Below, piece by piece: positions 32,658 to 40,915 of a stretch of DNA of 47,323 nt (positions are counted from its first letter, which is position 1; each line of letters begins with the position of its first letter). A program made the position numbers and the translations under genes. The notes under the pieces were generated by a model. That model was not told where the DNA came from and searched no databases. It worked only from the letters and a program-made list of their open reading frames with translations. Where the stretch lies: assembly GCA_024227155.1 (NCBI GenBank), contig JAAELB010000431.1, forward strand, positions 1-47,323, in the 5' to 3' direction. This DNA is from Desulfobulbaceae bacterium. GTDB lineage: Bacteria > Desulfobacterota > Desulfobulbia > Desulfobulbales > Desulfocapsaceae.

Positions 32658-34220
32658 ATGGGAAATAAAGAGGAAATGCTCGACTTGATTTTTTTTAATC
32701 CGCTCAATAGCTGGAATCAGACCGCAATGGCTCAAGCTGTTGCCGCTTTTTACTATATTGAGGGGATGAATAATTATAGTGGAGACTTTATTAAGCCATT
32801 GCTTATGGCGACTGATAATTTTTCTAAGGTGGAAGCAACCAGGTTCCAGGAGCGAAATCCGCAGGAAAATTTCAAGGCCTACAACGAGATGTTTCTGATG
32901 AACTGGGATCTACTTGCAAGATACAACCAAGGTGTCCTTGAGACCCTGGGATCTTATAGCAATCAGCAGCTCGAACGTTTTCTATCAGCATGCCACGCAA
33001 CCCTTTTTAGTTCCGAAGCGGAAAAACTCGATGAATATTTTTTACATCATGAAGGAACCCTGCGCAAAGTTTTGGAGGCATATCCGGAGGCAATTACCAA
33101 GATAGAACCGGAGTTTGGTTTTCATTTTGAGCGTTACCCTGAAAGCCTGATTGCAGAGTCCGATAGATTCTACCTCCGTCAGGTAAACCCCACCGAAGAA
33201 GGGGTAGAGACCGACGATTCAATGAAGCCGATACTTATTATTCCACCCGCTGTTCTTGGTGCAAATATTTTAGCCTTTTTGCCAAAGCAGAAGAAAAGTT
33301 ATGCTCACTCTTTTGCCAACAAGGGTATCCCGACCTACATCAGGATCACGAAAGATATTGATTCTAACCAGGCGGTCCAGACCATGAGTCTTGAAGATGA
33401 TGCCCTGGACACAAAGTTTTTTTGTGAAGAGATAATGGCCAAACATGGTCAAAAAATCACTCTGAATGGATATTGCCAGGGTGGCTTTACCACCGTGTGT
33501 AATGTTCTCACCGGCAAGCTCGACCCCCTTGTTGATGCACTTATTACCTGTGTCGCACCCATGGACGGAACAAGGAGTGATGGGTTGGGGAAATTTCTTA
33601 AGGCACTGCCTGCCCAGTTTAACGATCTTGTCTATGGGAGCAAGACACTAGCCAGCGGCAACAAGGTAGCCAACGGGGATCTTATGGGCTGGGTGTACAA
33701 GCTGAAAAGTATGGAAAACTCGGGTCCTATTGTTGCCTTTATTAGAGATATCATGATGTTGAATGGGAATTCCAGCCCTGAAACCCCTATTAATAAAACT
33801 GTTGCAGCCATTAACTACTGGCTGCAAAATGAGCGTTCAGACCTGCCGCTTTCAGTTACGGAGATGAGTTTCTCGTCATTCAATACTTCCGTAAAAAAGG
33901 ATGGCACCCTGCCAATAACGATGTTCGGCAAGAAACTGAATTTCAAGGCAATGAATGAAAAAGATATTCAGTGGCTGATCTGCTATGGAGAAAAGGATGA
34001 CCTGGTGGAAAAAGAAGTCGCCCTTGCACCTCTCGATTTTGTCGATGCCGAGGTTACCCCTTTCCCTAAAGGGCATGTAGCCATCGCGACGTCCTGGTCT
34101 CACCCGGAATCAAGCTGCGCCCTTGATTCCGTTTTCGGCAAAGAAAAATATCGTGGACCGGTTCGCTTCCATCTGGATATGCAAAAGAAACCTGAAAAAG
34201 AGACCGCTCCTAAAAGTTGA
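32658..34220 (+). CDS. PhaC-like alpha/beta hydrolase (divergent PHA synthase homologue)
   Basis: The 520-residue protein has an N-terminal helical region (about 1-185) and an alpha/beta-hydrolase domain with nucleophile Cys273 in GYCQGG, an acidic pair Asp447-Asp448 in YGEKDDLVEK and His473 in PKGHVAIA. A Cys nucleophile instead of Ser is typical of PHA synthases, but the sequence is far from class I-IV and lacks a PhaE-type partner beside it. Related proteins are sometimes annotated as metal transporters, which the sequence does not support. It may make or remodel polyester, or act as a second synthase. TTCTGGGG precedes the ATG. Its promoter region now contains the MITE. Confidence 0.8.
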   Translation: MGNKEEMLDLIFFNPLNSWNQTAMAQAVAAFYYIEGMNNYSGDFIKPLLMATDNFSKVEATRFQERNPQENFKAYNEMFLMNWDLLARYNQGVLETLGSYSNQQLERFLSACHATLFSSEAEKLDEYFLHHEGTLRKVLEAYPEAITKIEPEFGFHFERYPESLIAESDRFYLRQVNPTEEGVETDDSMKPILIIPPAVLGANILAFLPKQKKSYAHSFANKGIPTYIRITKDIDSNQAVQTMSLEDDALDTKFFCEEIMAKHGQKITLNGYCQGGFTTVCNVLTGKLDPLVDALITCVAPMDGTRSDGLGKFLKALPAQFNDLVYGSKTLASGNKVANGDLMGWVYKLKSMENSGPIVAFIRDIMMLNGNSSPETPINKTVAAINYWLQNERSDLPLSVTEMSFSSFNTSVKKDGTLPITMFGKKLNFKAMNEKDIQWLICYGEKDDLVEKEVALAPLDFVDAEVTPFPKGHVAIATSWSHPESSCALDSVFGKEKYRGPVRFHLDMQKKPEKETAPKS

Positions 34221-34251
34221 TCCAGGAGCTTGTCTGAGAGTTACTTCAACT

Positions 34252-34290
34252 GCTGTTTCAGGCCAGCGGCCCCTGAAACAGCTACTTTTT
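34252..34290. terminator. Terminator between the PhaC-like gene and phaR
   Basis: An 11-bp perfect stem (34252-34262 with 34272-34282) is followed by TACTTTTT. It abuts the phaR stop codon and probably ends transcription from the PhaC-like gene; the convergent phaR transcript would pass through it too. Confidence 0.7.
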
Positions 34291-34734
34291 AGTGTTGTAA
34301 TGCTTGAAGGTTTCGGCAAAGACATTCATCGATTCCATATCTTTAATGGTCTTTTCCGCAAGAGTGGAAAAGTCCATACCGAGATCAAGATAGGTGGAAA
34401 CCTGGTTGTCCATCGTCTTCCTGTAAAGCAGGTAGTTTTCCATGGTTTTTTCCAGATATTTATCAAAGAATTCATGTAGCAGGTTCTCACCATATTGAAT
34501 GGCAAGGTGCAGCAGAGACACAGGGAGGAGGTCCTGATTTTTCTTTGCTTTATTCATTATGATCTGTGTGAGCACTAACGCTGTAACATCGTCATCACTG
34601 GTTGCGTCCCGCACCTCGACACGACTCCCCTCTTGGATCAGTTCCGCAACATCATGGATGGTGATGTAACTGCTTGACTCCGTATTATACAACCTGCGGT
34701 TTGGGTATTTTTTTATTAAAATAGTATTTTCCAC
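34282..34734 (-). CDS. phaR: PHA synthesis regulator PhaR
   Basis: The 150 residues comprise the PHB accumulation regulatory N-terminal domain (IKKYPNRRLYNTESSSYITI, about 7-26, and ALVLTQIIMNKA, about 52-63) and one C-terminal PHB_acc helix region (LLHLAIQYGENLLHEFF). PhaR binds both DNA and nascent PHA: it represses phasin genes until granules titrate it away. The start is GTG with a weak upstream AAAGAAAA. A palindrome, TTGCAATGTAA, lies between the -35 and -10 boxes of its promoter, so autorepression is likely. Similar palindromes precede phaE and two phasin genes. Confidence 0.93.
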   Translation of the reverse strand: MENTILIKKYPNRRLYNTESSSYITIHDVAELIQEGSRVEVRDATSDDDVTALVLTQIIMNKAKKNQDLLPVSLLHLAIQYGENLLHEFFDKYLEKTMENYLLYRKTMDNQVSTYLDLGMDFSTLAEKTIKDMESMNVFAETFKHYNTKK

Positions 34735-34821
34735 GTTTTTCTTTATTGTTGATATTGAATTTCAGGGAGACTGGTGAGGGGTTAATTGCAAGTCAGTCTC
34801 TTAGTTGACTGTCTACACAAT

Positions 34822-34850
34822 ATGTTACATTGCAACATAGCTACTGTCAA
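34822..34850 (-). promoter_or_regulatory. phaR promoter with overlapping putative PhaR operator
   Basis: On the minus strand, TTGACA (34850-34845), a 17-base spacer and TAACAT (34827-34822) form a sigma-70-like promoter. The palindrome ATGTT-GC/AC-type spanning 34822-34838 (core TTGCAATGTAA) fills the spacer and -10 region, a classic repressor position. Confidence 0.6.
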
Positions 34851-34981
34851 CATACCAACCTGTGAATTCTTCCACGGAAAATATGGCGAACCTTTTCGGT
34901 TGCTGCGCTGCAACTTGTGGCTACAGGCAGCTTTTTTGAAAACAGGTCATAAAAGAGAAAACTGCGAGGAAGGTGTCAAGT

Positions 34982-35176
34982 TCAAATCGGGATATTGTCA
35001 TTTCCGGTTTTATCTGATTTTCTACGCTGCTTTTCACGTCTGCATATCCACCCTACTGTGTGCATATAGAGATATCCCTGACTGTTGGAAATACGTCTGT
35101 TTCTTCTCTTTCTCTGGATTTGAAGTTTCTCGTCACCAGATGTAGAGGCATGATTGTTATTTTGCTGTGAAATCAT
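34982..35176 (-). CDS. Small basic protein of unknown function
   Basis: A longer frame is open upstream, but AAGGAGG lies exactly 5 bases before the ATG at 35176, giving 64 residues. The protein is very basic: a glutamine/asparagine-rich start (MISQQNNNHAS), then QRKRRNRRIS, a hydrophobic YLYMHTVGWICRREKQRRK and a polar tail. No family is recognised. The strong Shine-Dalgarno and position next to phaR, in a region otherwise without genes, argue for a real product, perhaps nucleic-acid binding. Overlapping plus-strand frames have no such signals. Confidence 0.5.
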   Translation of the reverse strand: MISQQNNNHASTSGDEKLQIQRKRRNRRISNSQGYLYMHTVGWICRREKQRRKSDKTGNDNIPI

Positions 35177-35529
35177 TACTGCCTCCTTCGTTTGTTCCCT
35201 ACAAGATCTCTGTTTTAAGGATCTTTTTGATGCATGGCATATATTTCTCATGATTTCAATTCGTTCTGCCTTGAGCGACAGAACAGCGACATGGATCAAG
35301 CCAAAAATTTGCATATTTCTAGAACATACTATCCACAAATTATATAACAGATAGATATCAAAATCAATTTTTTGATTGCTATTTGTTAGATTGTATACCG
35401 GAAGGGCACACCACATCAGTGCCTAAGACATAATAAATCCTTTTTCTACTTTTATTGCTCGATATCTTTGGATAAATTACATATTCCATACTGATAAGAT
35501 CTGTTTGACAAAGTTGCTTAAACTATGTG
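35177..35529. other. Gene-free region upstream of phasin copy 3
   Basis: An AT-rich stretch without a supported gene. It is the upstream region of the small basic gene on the minus strand. A TTGACA occurs at 35505, but no -10 box matches it well. Confidence 0.35.
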
Positions 35530-35544
35530 TGTTACAATGCAACA
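35530..35544. promoter_or_regulatory. Putative PhaR operator, distal site
   Basis: TGTTACAATGCAACA contains TTACA-A-TGCAA, the mirror of the phaR operator. It lies about 115 bases upstream of the second site at 35641. Confidence 0.5.
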
Positions 35545-35640
35545 TTGTCCTGTCATGACATGGAGTTCCTGATGTTAAAATGGCCCCTTCCTAAAGACTA
35601 CAGGGAGGTGTGGCATATGTACCATAATAAAAAAAAATGA

Positions 35641-35690
35641 TGCAGTGCACAATTACTAACTTGACAAATACTCCCCTGATATTGTTTAAT
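35641..35690 (+). promoter_or_regulatory. Promoter of phasin copies 3 and 4 with putative PhaR operator
   Basis: TGCAGTGCA (35641-35649) lies 11 bases before TTGACA (35661-35666); after 18 bases TTTAAT (35685-35690) follows. The layout is the same as at 32055-32103. The transcript would have a leader of about 95 bases. Confidence 0.65.
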
Positions 35691-35792
35691 GGCACACAAT
35701 ACTTTTGACATTTGGCTTGGTGTAATGGAAATCCATGGAAAAGTATTGTTAAAATTTCAAAATTAATACCTTTTTTAAGAGGGGGAGAACAG

Positions 35793-36059
35793 ATGGAAAT
35801 GACCGGATTTACAAAGCAAATTATCGATTTTCAAAAAACGTCTTTTAATCAAACTTACGCAGGCGTTACCGCGCTGCAGGATTACTCCGAAACTGTAATG
35901 GACACTATTGTAAGTCAAACTCCTTGGATTAATGAAGAGTCGATGAAACCAGTTAACGACTCAATAAAAATTATGAAAAGCGCGAGAGAGGAATACAAAA
36001 AAGCTGTTGATCAAGGTTTTATCGAGTTGGAAAAACTCGTTGTAAGCAGCAACAGCTGA
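35793..36059 (+). CDS. phaP: Phasin (copy 3)
   Basis: A TTG-started frame exists from 35712, but AGAGGGGGAG precedes the ATG at 35793, giving 88 residues. The protein aligns with phasin copy 2 along its length: a first helix with GFTKQIIDFQKTSFNQTY, a turn at TPWINEE and a final helix with AREEYKKAVDQGFIELEKL. It should bind the granule surface. It forms a two-gene operon with copy 4 (36 bases) under a promoter with two putative PhaR sites. Confidence 0.85.
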   Translation: MEMTGFTKQIIDFQKTSFNQTYAGVTALQDYSETVMDTIVSQTPWINEESMKPVNDSIKIMKSAREEYKKAVDQGFIELEKLVVSSNS

Positions 36060-36095
36060 ATAGAGTAAAAGTGCAACGGTAATGGAGTAAAGACA

Positions 36096-36881
36096 ATGGA
36101 AAATACAGCTTTTATATCAGAAGCAATACGGTATCAAAAAACCGCTTCGGACCAAATATTTGAGATACTGGCATTATACCAGAGTAATTCCGAGGCGCTG
36201 GTTCAACAGACACTTGATCAATGTGACTGGGTACCTGATATCAGCAAGGAAAGCTATCTTAGCTGGAGTGAGAATTATCAAAAAACAACTACATACCTGA
36301 AGACCATAGTTGATACAGGGTTCGAACAAGCTGAGCTTGCTTTTACTCCTCCCGTGGTGGAAGAAAGAAGCAAGAATAAGCCTCAGCCGGCAACAAAAGC
36401 AAAAACGGCTGCAGCATCGAAGGTTCGCAGTAAGAAGGCTTCGGCTGATACCGGCAAGGCAGCAGCAGCTCCAGCCAAGACTGCGGCAGTAAAAGCGAGT
36501 CCACAAAAAACGTCCCGAGCAAAACAGAATGCAGGCAACCCCATTAAAGCTTCTGCGGCTAAAGTAAACGGACAAAAGACAGCTTCGCCGAAACCGAAGG
36601 CGGTTGCTCCTTCTAAAACTTCGGCAGTGAATAAGGCTCCACAGAAAGCCACCCCGTCTGAAAAGAGCGCCACAGCGACTGCCAAACCTTCTGTTGCAGC
36701 AAAAACTGAGACGAAGCCAGCTCAACCGACTAAAAAAGGCGATGTCCCAAATCAAATGAAACAAAATACAGGCAACAATCAGACCAAATCCACCCCACAG
36801 AAGGTACGGGAAGCCTCTGCTGCTACTGCTCTAAACCCAGCGAAAATTACCCCTACGCCTACTGGATCTGAGAATTCCTGA
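36096..36881 (+). CDS. Phasin domain with long histone-like Lys/Ala/Pro tail
   Basis: The 261 residues split in two. Residues 1-85 are a phasin-type helical domain (FISEAIRYQKTASDQIFEIL, then LKTIVDTGFEQAELAF). Residues 90-261 are low-complexity and basic, made of repeated K-A-x, AAPAKTAAVKA, QKTS and KPKAVAPSK segments, like the C-termini of histone H1, AlgP or the granule-DNA linker PhaM. The likely role is to tie PHA granules to the nucleoid so that they segregate at division. Function is inferred from composition and domain order. It is the last gene of the phasin operon, closed by a terminator. Confidence 0.8.
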   Translation: MENTAFISEAIRYQKTASDQIFEILALYQSNSEALVQQTLDQCDWVPDISKESYLSWSENYQKTTTYLKTIVDTGFEQAELAFTPPVVEERSKNKPQPATKAKTAAASKVRSKKASADTGKAAAAPAKTAAVKASPQKTSRAKQNAGNPIKASAAKVNGQKTASPKPKAVAPSKTSAVNKAPQKATPSEKSATATAKPSVAAKTETKPAQPTKKGDVPNQMKQNTGNNQTKSTPQKVREASAATALNPAKITPTPTGSENS

Positions 36882-36920
36882 GATTAAAATATTCTCGACA
36901 ACGATTGGCAAAAATAAAAT

Positions 36921-36955
36921 GGCTGAGGCTTGACTGATTCAAGCCTCAGCCTTTT
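36921..36955 (+). terminator. Rho-independent terminator of the phasin operon
   Basis: A perfect 13-bp stem (36921-36933 with 36939-36951) with a 5-base loop is followed by TTTT and preceded by AAAAT, so it could act on both strands. It ends the phasin 3-4 operon; on the other strand it lies about 50 bases beyond the hydratase gene. Confidence 0.88.
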
Positions 36956-37003
36956 ATTGGGGTTTTTCTGGAGTAAGGCACTAAACAAGAACCGGCTTTA
37001 CAG

Positions 37004-37426
37004 CTATCCTTTTTTTGGGGGACTTACAGTGGCCTGACCATCCAGCAACAACACTCCCTCTTGGTTTGTACAGGTTGTCTCTAAGGTGACCCTGTTTTTC
37101 TCCACAATAATCTCTTTCACTATGACTTTTGCTGTTACGGTGTCACCTATTCGTGCCGGTGCACGAAATTTCAGATCCTGCCCGATATAAATTGACCCGG
37201 GACCGGGAAGCTGACAGCCGATAACCGTCGAAATAAAACCGGCGAGCAGCATCCCATGGGCTATTCTGCCTTTAAAAAAGGTGTTCCGGGCATATTCTTC
37301 ATTGATATGGGCAGGGTTTAGATCACCGGTAACTCCCGCAAAAAGATAAATGTCCGATTCGGCAATGGTTTTGCTGAATTCCGCATTGTCGCCGAGTTTA
37401 AGCTCTGTGATTGCTCTTCCTAACAT
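37004..37426 (-). CDS. phaJ: MaoC-family (R)-specific enoyl-CoA hydratase, PhaJ-like
   Basis: The frame opens at TTG 37438, but GGAGG falls inside those codons, so the ATG at 37426 is the start (140 residues). The hydratase-2 motif is complete: FAGVTGDLNPAHIN with catalytic Asp35 and His40, then GRIAHGMLLAGFIS. Single-domain enzymes of this type convert trans-2-enoyl-CoA to (R)-3-hydroxyacyl-CoA, the monomer for PHA synthase, and so link beta-oxidation to polymer synthesis. The position beside the phasins supports that. Some MaoC proteins act on other enoyl-CoA compounds, so specificity is not certain. Confidence 0.87.
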   Translation of the reverse strand: MLGRAITELKLGDNAEFSKTIAESDIYLFAGVTGDLNPAHINEEYARNTFFKGRIAHGMLLAGFISTVIGCQLPGPGSIYIGQDLKFRAPARIGDTVTAKVIVKEIIVEKNRVTLETTCTNQEGVLLLDGQATVSPPKKG

Positions 37427-37463
37427 TATTACCTCCAAAAGAATAAGTCATACAATCAAGTAC

Positions 37464-37560
37464 GATGGCGTCGTAAAAACTATATAGCCGAAGTCTTCCT
37501 TCGATCCAGTTTCGCAGCAAAAGACGTTTAGATTCCCGCTTTCGAGGGAATGACGGTGGT
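37464..37560. repeat. Intergenic palindromic repeat (GATTCCCGCTTTCGAGGGAA type)
   Basis: The sequence begins with GGCGTCGTAAAAACT and ends with a hairpin TTCCC-N8-GGGAA followed by TGACGG. Repeats of this look are scattered in many bacterial genomes. It lies between the DUF3141 gene and the hydratase gene. Confidence 0.5.
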
Positions 37561-37607
37561 TTAGTGACATTTTAGAGTTGACACGACACTAGCCATTTAT
37601 AAGTTTA

Positions 37608-39824
37608 TCAAAAAAGAATTTTTCTTAAAATTTCCAGCTGCCCTTCTTCAGTTTTGTGCATGGTATGGTCAGCATGTGCAATCCGCTCTGCTATTCGAAA
37701 TAATTCCTTTTTGTCCTCAGCATCCGGCACCATTTCTCTTAATAAATCCAGTGATTCTCGTGGGAAAGCAGTTAAGATTCTGGCCTGATCCCTGACGATT
37801 TTCTGACAAGTCTCTGGAGGGAGTACTTGAAGCCTCTTGCTCTCCTGAATGATCTCTTCAGCCAACTGCAATTCCCTGGTATCAAGAACTTTATCTGCAG
37901 AGGCAATTGACAAAATGACCCTGATACAGGCTTCAACAAAGCCACCTTCTCCAGCTTCTTTTCGCAATTTTTCCTTGTCAACGGCCTCTTTTTTTAGCCG
38001 CTCCTCTTCAAGCAGAAAGTCCTTGTCCTGGCTTTTACCGATATCGCCAAAAAAAGTTTTCATCCATGGCGTATCGTAGAGGGTTTTAAAGAGCATTTCT
38101 TGTGAAGTATCACGTAAATCTCTAAAATAATCAAAACTAGATTTAACACTATCCGAAAATATCTCTTCAAACTGGACAAAAGCATTATCTTTGTCAGCAA
38201 TTTTCCGTAGTGGGCCTACTGTTTCCGCTACATACTTCAAAGGCCAGCAAAAAGGATTATTATCTGAGATCATGTACCGCTGCGTCCGAAGCGGATGAAG
38301 TTGTCTGAATAGTTCAGAGGCCGATTCATCCACTGAGGCTCGAACCCATGGACTGACAAAAGAACGGTATACTGCGTCGGACAGTCTTGAAATACCATTT
38401 ACCGCAACAAACGGCTCTTCGTCTTCCTGCCCGTTGCCCATCTGCAAAAGGTCTTCCATAGTCCTCTCTTCAAATCGGACCTCATAGTCATCATCAAGAC
38501 CTGAAACAGACTGCTCTATCTGCATCTCGTAAAGTCCTGGACCGATATATTCCAGCCAGCCCATACTGCCAAGAATCTGTTTGTGTTCTTTTTGGGCCAC
38601 ACTACCCGAAACAAAAATACCGAGGTGACCAACCTTTGGGTGCACCATGTAAACAATGACCTGTCCACAGCGCTTTATCTCTTCAACTGTACCGTATACC
38701 TTGTTAATCCAATTGAGGGCCTGAGGAGGCGGCGTGATATTATCTCCCTCCGAGGCAAAGGCCAGAACCGGGCTATTGAAATTCTTCAAATCGATTAAAC
38801 GACCGTCATCCATCCGAAGGTGGCCTCTTTCAAGTTCATTTCCAACAAAAAGACCGTTGACAATAAAATGTATTTCCTCAGCATTCATCTTGAAAAAACC
38901 ACCCCACCATTTTTCGAAATCGAGAAACCGTTTTTCCTCTGTATCGATATTGGAAAACAGATGGTAATATTTGGACCAGTAGGCATTAGCTGGGTTGAGA
39001 TCTTCAAAGCCAGCCACCAGATTCGCCCCATCAAATTTATCATTGCCAAGGTCCGAGAACAGGGAGGTGAGCCATATTCCACCGGTCAGCCCGCCTTTAT
39101 AGCGCATGGGATTCGTTCCTTCGACACCTCCCCAGTAGGAAAGTGGAGAACCGTTAAAAATCATCGGTCCCGTCAGATCTGGTCGGTCAGCACCGATAAG
39201 TGCTGTCGCCCACCCGGCCTGACAATTGCCTATCATCGCGGGTTTTGGAGCACCGGAATGCAGCTTACCTACCTCTTCGAGAAAGCGAATCTCTGCATTA
39301 TGAACATCACTGATCGTCTGCCCGGGAACCGGCTCTGTATTAAAAGAAACAAAGTAGACAGGGTGCCCGTAGTCAAGAGCTATACCTATTTGAGAACTCA
39401 TTTTTGAACCACCAATCCCCGGACCATGTCCTGCCCTGGGATCTATCACAACAATTGGTCGAGCAGGGAAACCTTCACTACAAAGGATTTTTCCGTGGTG
39501 TGTTTGTCGTCTATCCCGGCCTGGTCCTACTCTGTCTTCTAATTGCCCCTTGCGCCTTTCCCTTTCGGCGACGCGCCTGTCAACTATGCGTAGAAGGGAA
39601 TAATTAACCGGCTGGTCAAAGGTTCGTCCATCCAGAACCTCTTCATAGGCAAACACCAATATAGCTGGCTGTCCATCATTTAGATGGGAAAGATACCTGT
39701 TGCCCCTTTTACGCATCACATCCCAAAACAAGATCGAGCGCTGGGTTCGATCAACCATGTACTCGTATGCCTGTGAGCCTAAAAACTGATCGGGAGTCGT
39801 TGATTCAAATTGTACCTGGGTCAC
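37608..39824 (-). CDS. DUF3141 PhaC-like protein with C-terminal TerB domain
   Basis: The 738-residue protein is a DUF3141 member, distantly related to PHA synthases. It has an N-terminal helical part, then an alpha/beta-hydrolase-like core with GNCQAGWA (Cys201), ASEGDNITPPPQALNWI (acidic residue) and MVHPKVGHLGIFVSG (His), arranged as in class I/III synthases. The last 100 residues (ILSIASADKVLDTRELQLAE, RIAERIAHADHTMHKTEEGQ) form a TerB-like all-helical domain with paired acidic metal-binding motifs. It is the third PhaC-like protein of the island. Function is unknown; it may process hydroxyalkanoates. It is monocistronic, and repeats A and B lie 20 bases upstream of its start. Confidence 0.85.
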   Translation of the reverse strand: MTQVQFESTTPDQFLGSQAYEYMVDRTQRSILFWDVMRKRGNRYLSHLNDGQPAILVFAYEEVLDGRTFDQPVNYSLLRIVDRRVAERERRKGQLEDRVGPGRDRRQTHHGKILCSEGFPARPIVVIDPRAGHGPGIGGSKMSSQIGIALDYGHPVYFVSFNTEPVPGQTISDVHNAEIRFLEEVGKLHSGAPKPAMIGNCQAGWATALIGADRPDLTGPMIFNGSPLSYWGGVEGTNPMRYKGGLTGGIWLTSLFSDLGNDKFDGANLVAGFEDLNPANAYWSKYYHLFSNIDTEEKRFLDFEKWWGGFFKMNAEEIHFIVNGLFVGNELERGHLRMDDGRLIDLKNFNSPVLAFASEGDNITPPPQALNWINKVYGTVEEIKRCGQVIVYMVHPKVGHLGIFVSGSVAQKEHKQILGSMGWLEYIGPGLYEMQIEQSVSGLDDDYEVRFEERTMEDLLQMGNGQEDEEPFVAVNGISRLSDAVYRSFVSPWVRASVDESASELFRQLHPLRTQRYMISDNNPFCWPLKYVAETVGPLRKIADKDNAFVQFEEIFSDSVKSSFDYFRDLRDTSQEMLFKTLYDTPWMKTFFGDIGKSQDKDFLLEEERLKKEAVDKEKLRKEAGEGGFVEACIRVILSIASADKVLDTRELQLAEEIIQESKRLQVLPPETCQKIVRDQARILTAFPRESLDLLREMVPDAEDKKELFRIAERIAHADHTMHKTEEGQLEILRKILF

Positions 39825-39844
39825 TCTGTACCTCTATAAATGAT

Positions 39845-39970
39845 AACCCGAATAAATCGGGACTTTTTGAAATGCCTGGATAAGTGCCTTGTGGGTAAAA
39901 GTAACTTCACGATTTCATAAAGAGTTCCTGAGTTTCTTGTTTTTTATGACAGAAGTTCAGGAGTAAGGCA
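39845..39970 (+). repeat. Dispersed repeats A and B, adjacent copy 2
   Basis: Repeat A (39845-39888, AACCCGAATAAATCGGGA...) is joined to repeat B (39891-39970). The B part is almost identical to 6798-6880. It lies directly upstream of the DUF3141 gene start. Confidence 0.75.
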
Positions 39971-40360
39971 CCAAATAGTCGATTTATGCTCGGGGATGGA
40001 ATGGAGGGAGTACTTAAGGGGCAGGATTAGTCCTGTGTCACTTTGAAAACCGCTGTACCACAACCACAAACCAAACTTTACTCCGCTCGCCAACCGACAA
40101 CCTGGGTGTAAATTATAGAATAACAATTACGCAACAAAAGGTTAGAAGTCAATCCATTTCCTCCTTCGAGGCCTGCGAAATGGTCTAGGAGGCTGTCTGA
40201 GGAGCTACATAAGTTGGTATCGAAACCAAAGAGGGAAACAACACTGGACAACGAACCCTTGCAAAGCCATGTTTCAAGTAGCCGCACTTGAGATATGACT
40301 AAAGCAAGGGATCATGGTATAAAAACTCGACAAATCCACATCAACAAGATAACTGCCTGC
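39971..40360. other. Intergenic region, no gene seen
   Basis: Between repeat B and the prolyl isomerase gene there is a copy of repeat D (40188-40205, AGGAGGCTGTCTGAGG). No frame on either strand has a start signal or a recognisable product. Confidence 0.35.
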
Positions 40361-40789
40361 TCAAGGTACCTCGAGAAGTTCTACTTCATAGGTAAGAGTT
40401 AATCCTGCCAGGGGATGATTCCCATCTATGGTCACTGTTTTCTCGTCCAAAGCATTAACTATAAAGTTGACCCTTTCTCCATCTCGGTTCTGATATTGCA
40501 CAGTTTTTCCGATTGCCAGAGTAAGGTCATGGGGAAAGCTTTTACGTTCAACCCTGAGTACGAGATCCTTGTTATAGGCCCCATAGCCGTTCTCAGCTGA
40601 GATCTTTATTTTCTTGATCTCAGTTTCTTTCATTCCAACTACATTTTCTTCAAGTGCCGGTAGAATTTTACCATCACCTATTTTAAAATTGATTTGGGTC
40701 TTCTCACCAGGTATACCGACGACACTGCCGTCATCAAGAGCAATGGTAAATTGGATTTTTATGTAACTTCCCCACTCTGCTGTTTTCAT
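40361..40789 (-). CDS. FKBP-type peptidyl-prolyl isomerase, SlyD-like
   Basis: The protein has 142 residues. The FKBP part (FTIALDDGSVVG at the start; IGDGKILPALEENVVGMKETE near 36-56) is interrupted by the insert-in-flap chaperone domain (about 70-118, LVLRVERKSFPHDLTLAIGKTVQY), then closes with DGNHPLAGLTLTYEVELLEV. That is the SlyD arrangement. It lacks the His-rich metal-binding tail of E. coli SlyD and is slightly shorter. It speeds proline isomerisation and holds unfolded proteins. It is next to a universal stress protein gene on the same strand (126 bases), possibly a stress pair. Confidence 0.9.
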   Translation of the reverse strand: MKTAEWGSYIKIQFTIALDDGSVVGIPGEKTQINFKIGDGKILPALEENVVGMKETEIKKIKISAENGYGAYNKDLVLRVERKSFPHDLTLAIGKTVQYQNRDGERVNFIVNALDEKTVTIDGNHPLAGLTLTYEVELLEVP

Positions 40790-40915
40790 AATAGTCTCAC
40801 AGATGTCAGAGTCTCCACAGGGCAGAACCCTGCCGATATTTCATTCCGACAATTAATATTAATAAGATCCTCTTACGAGTCCATCTTCGGGAACTCGATG
40901 ACTTTTACGAGAATA

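Noticed and set aside
34786-35145. 119-codon plus-strand frame upstream of the phasins
   Set aside because: It overlaps the phaR promoter/operator and the better-supported small minus-strand gene, and has no Shine-Dalgarno sequence or recognisable domain.
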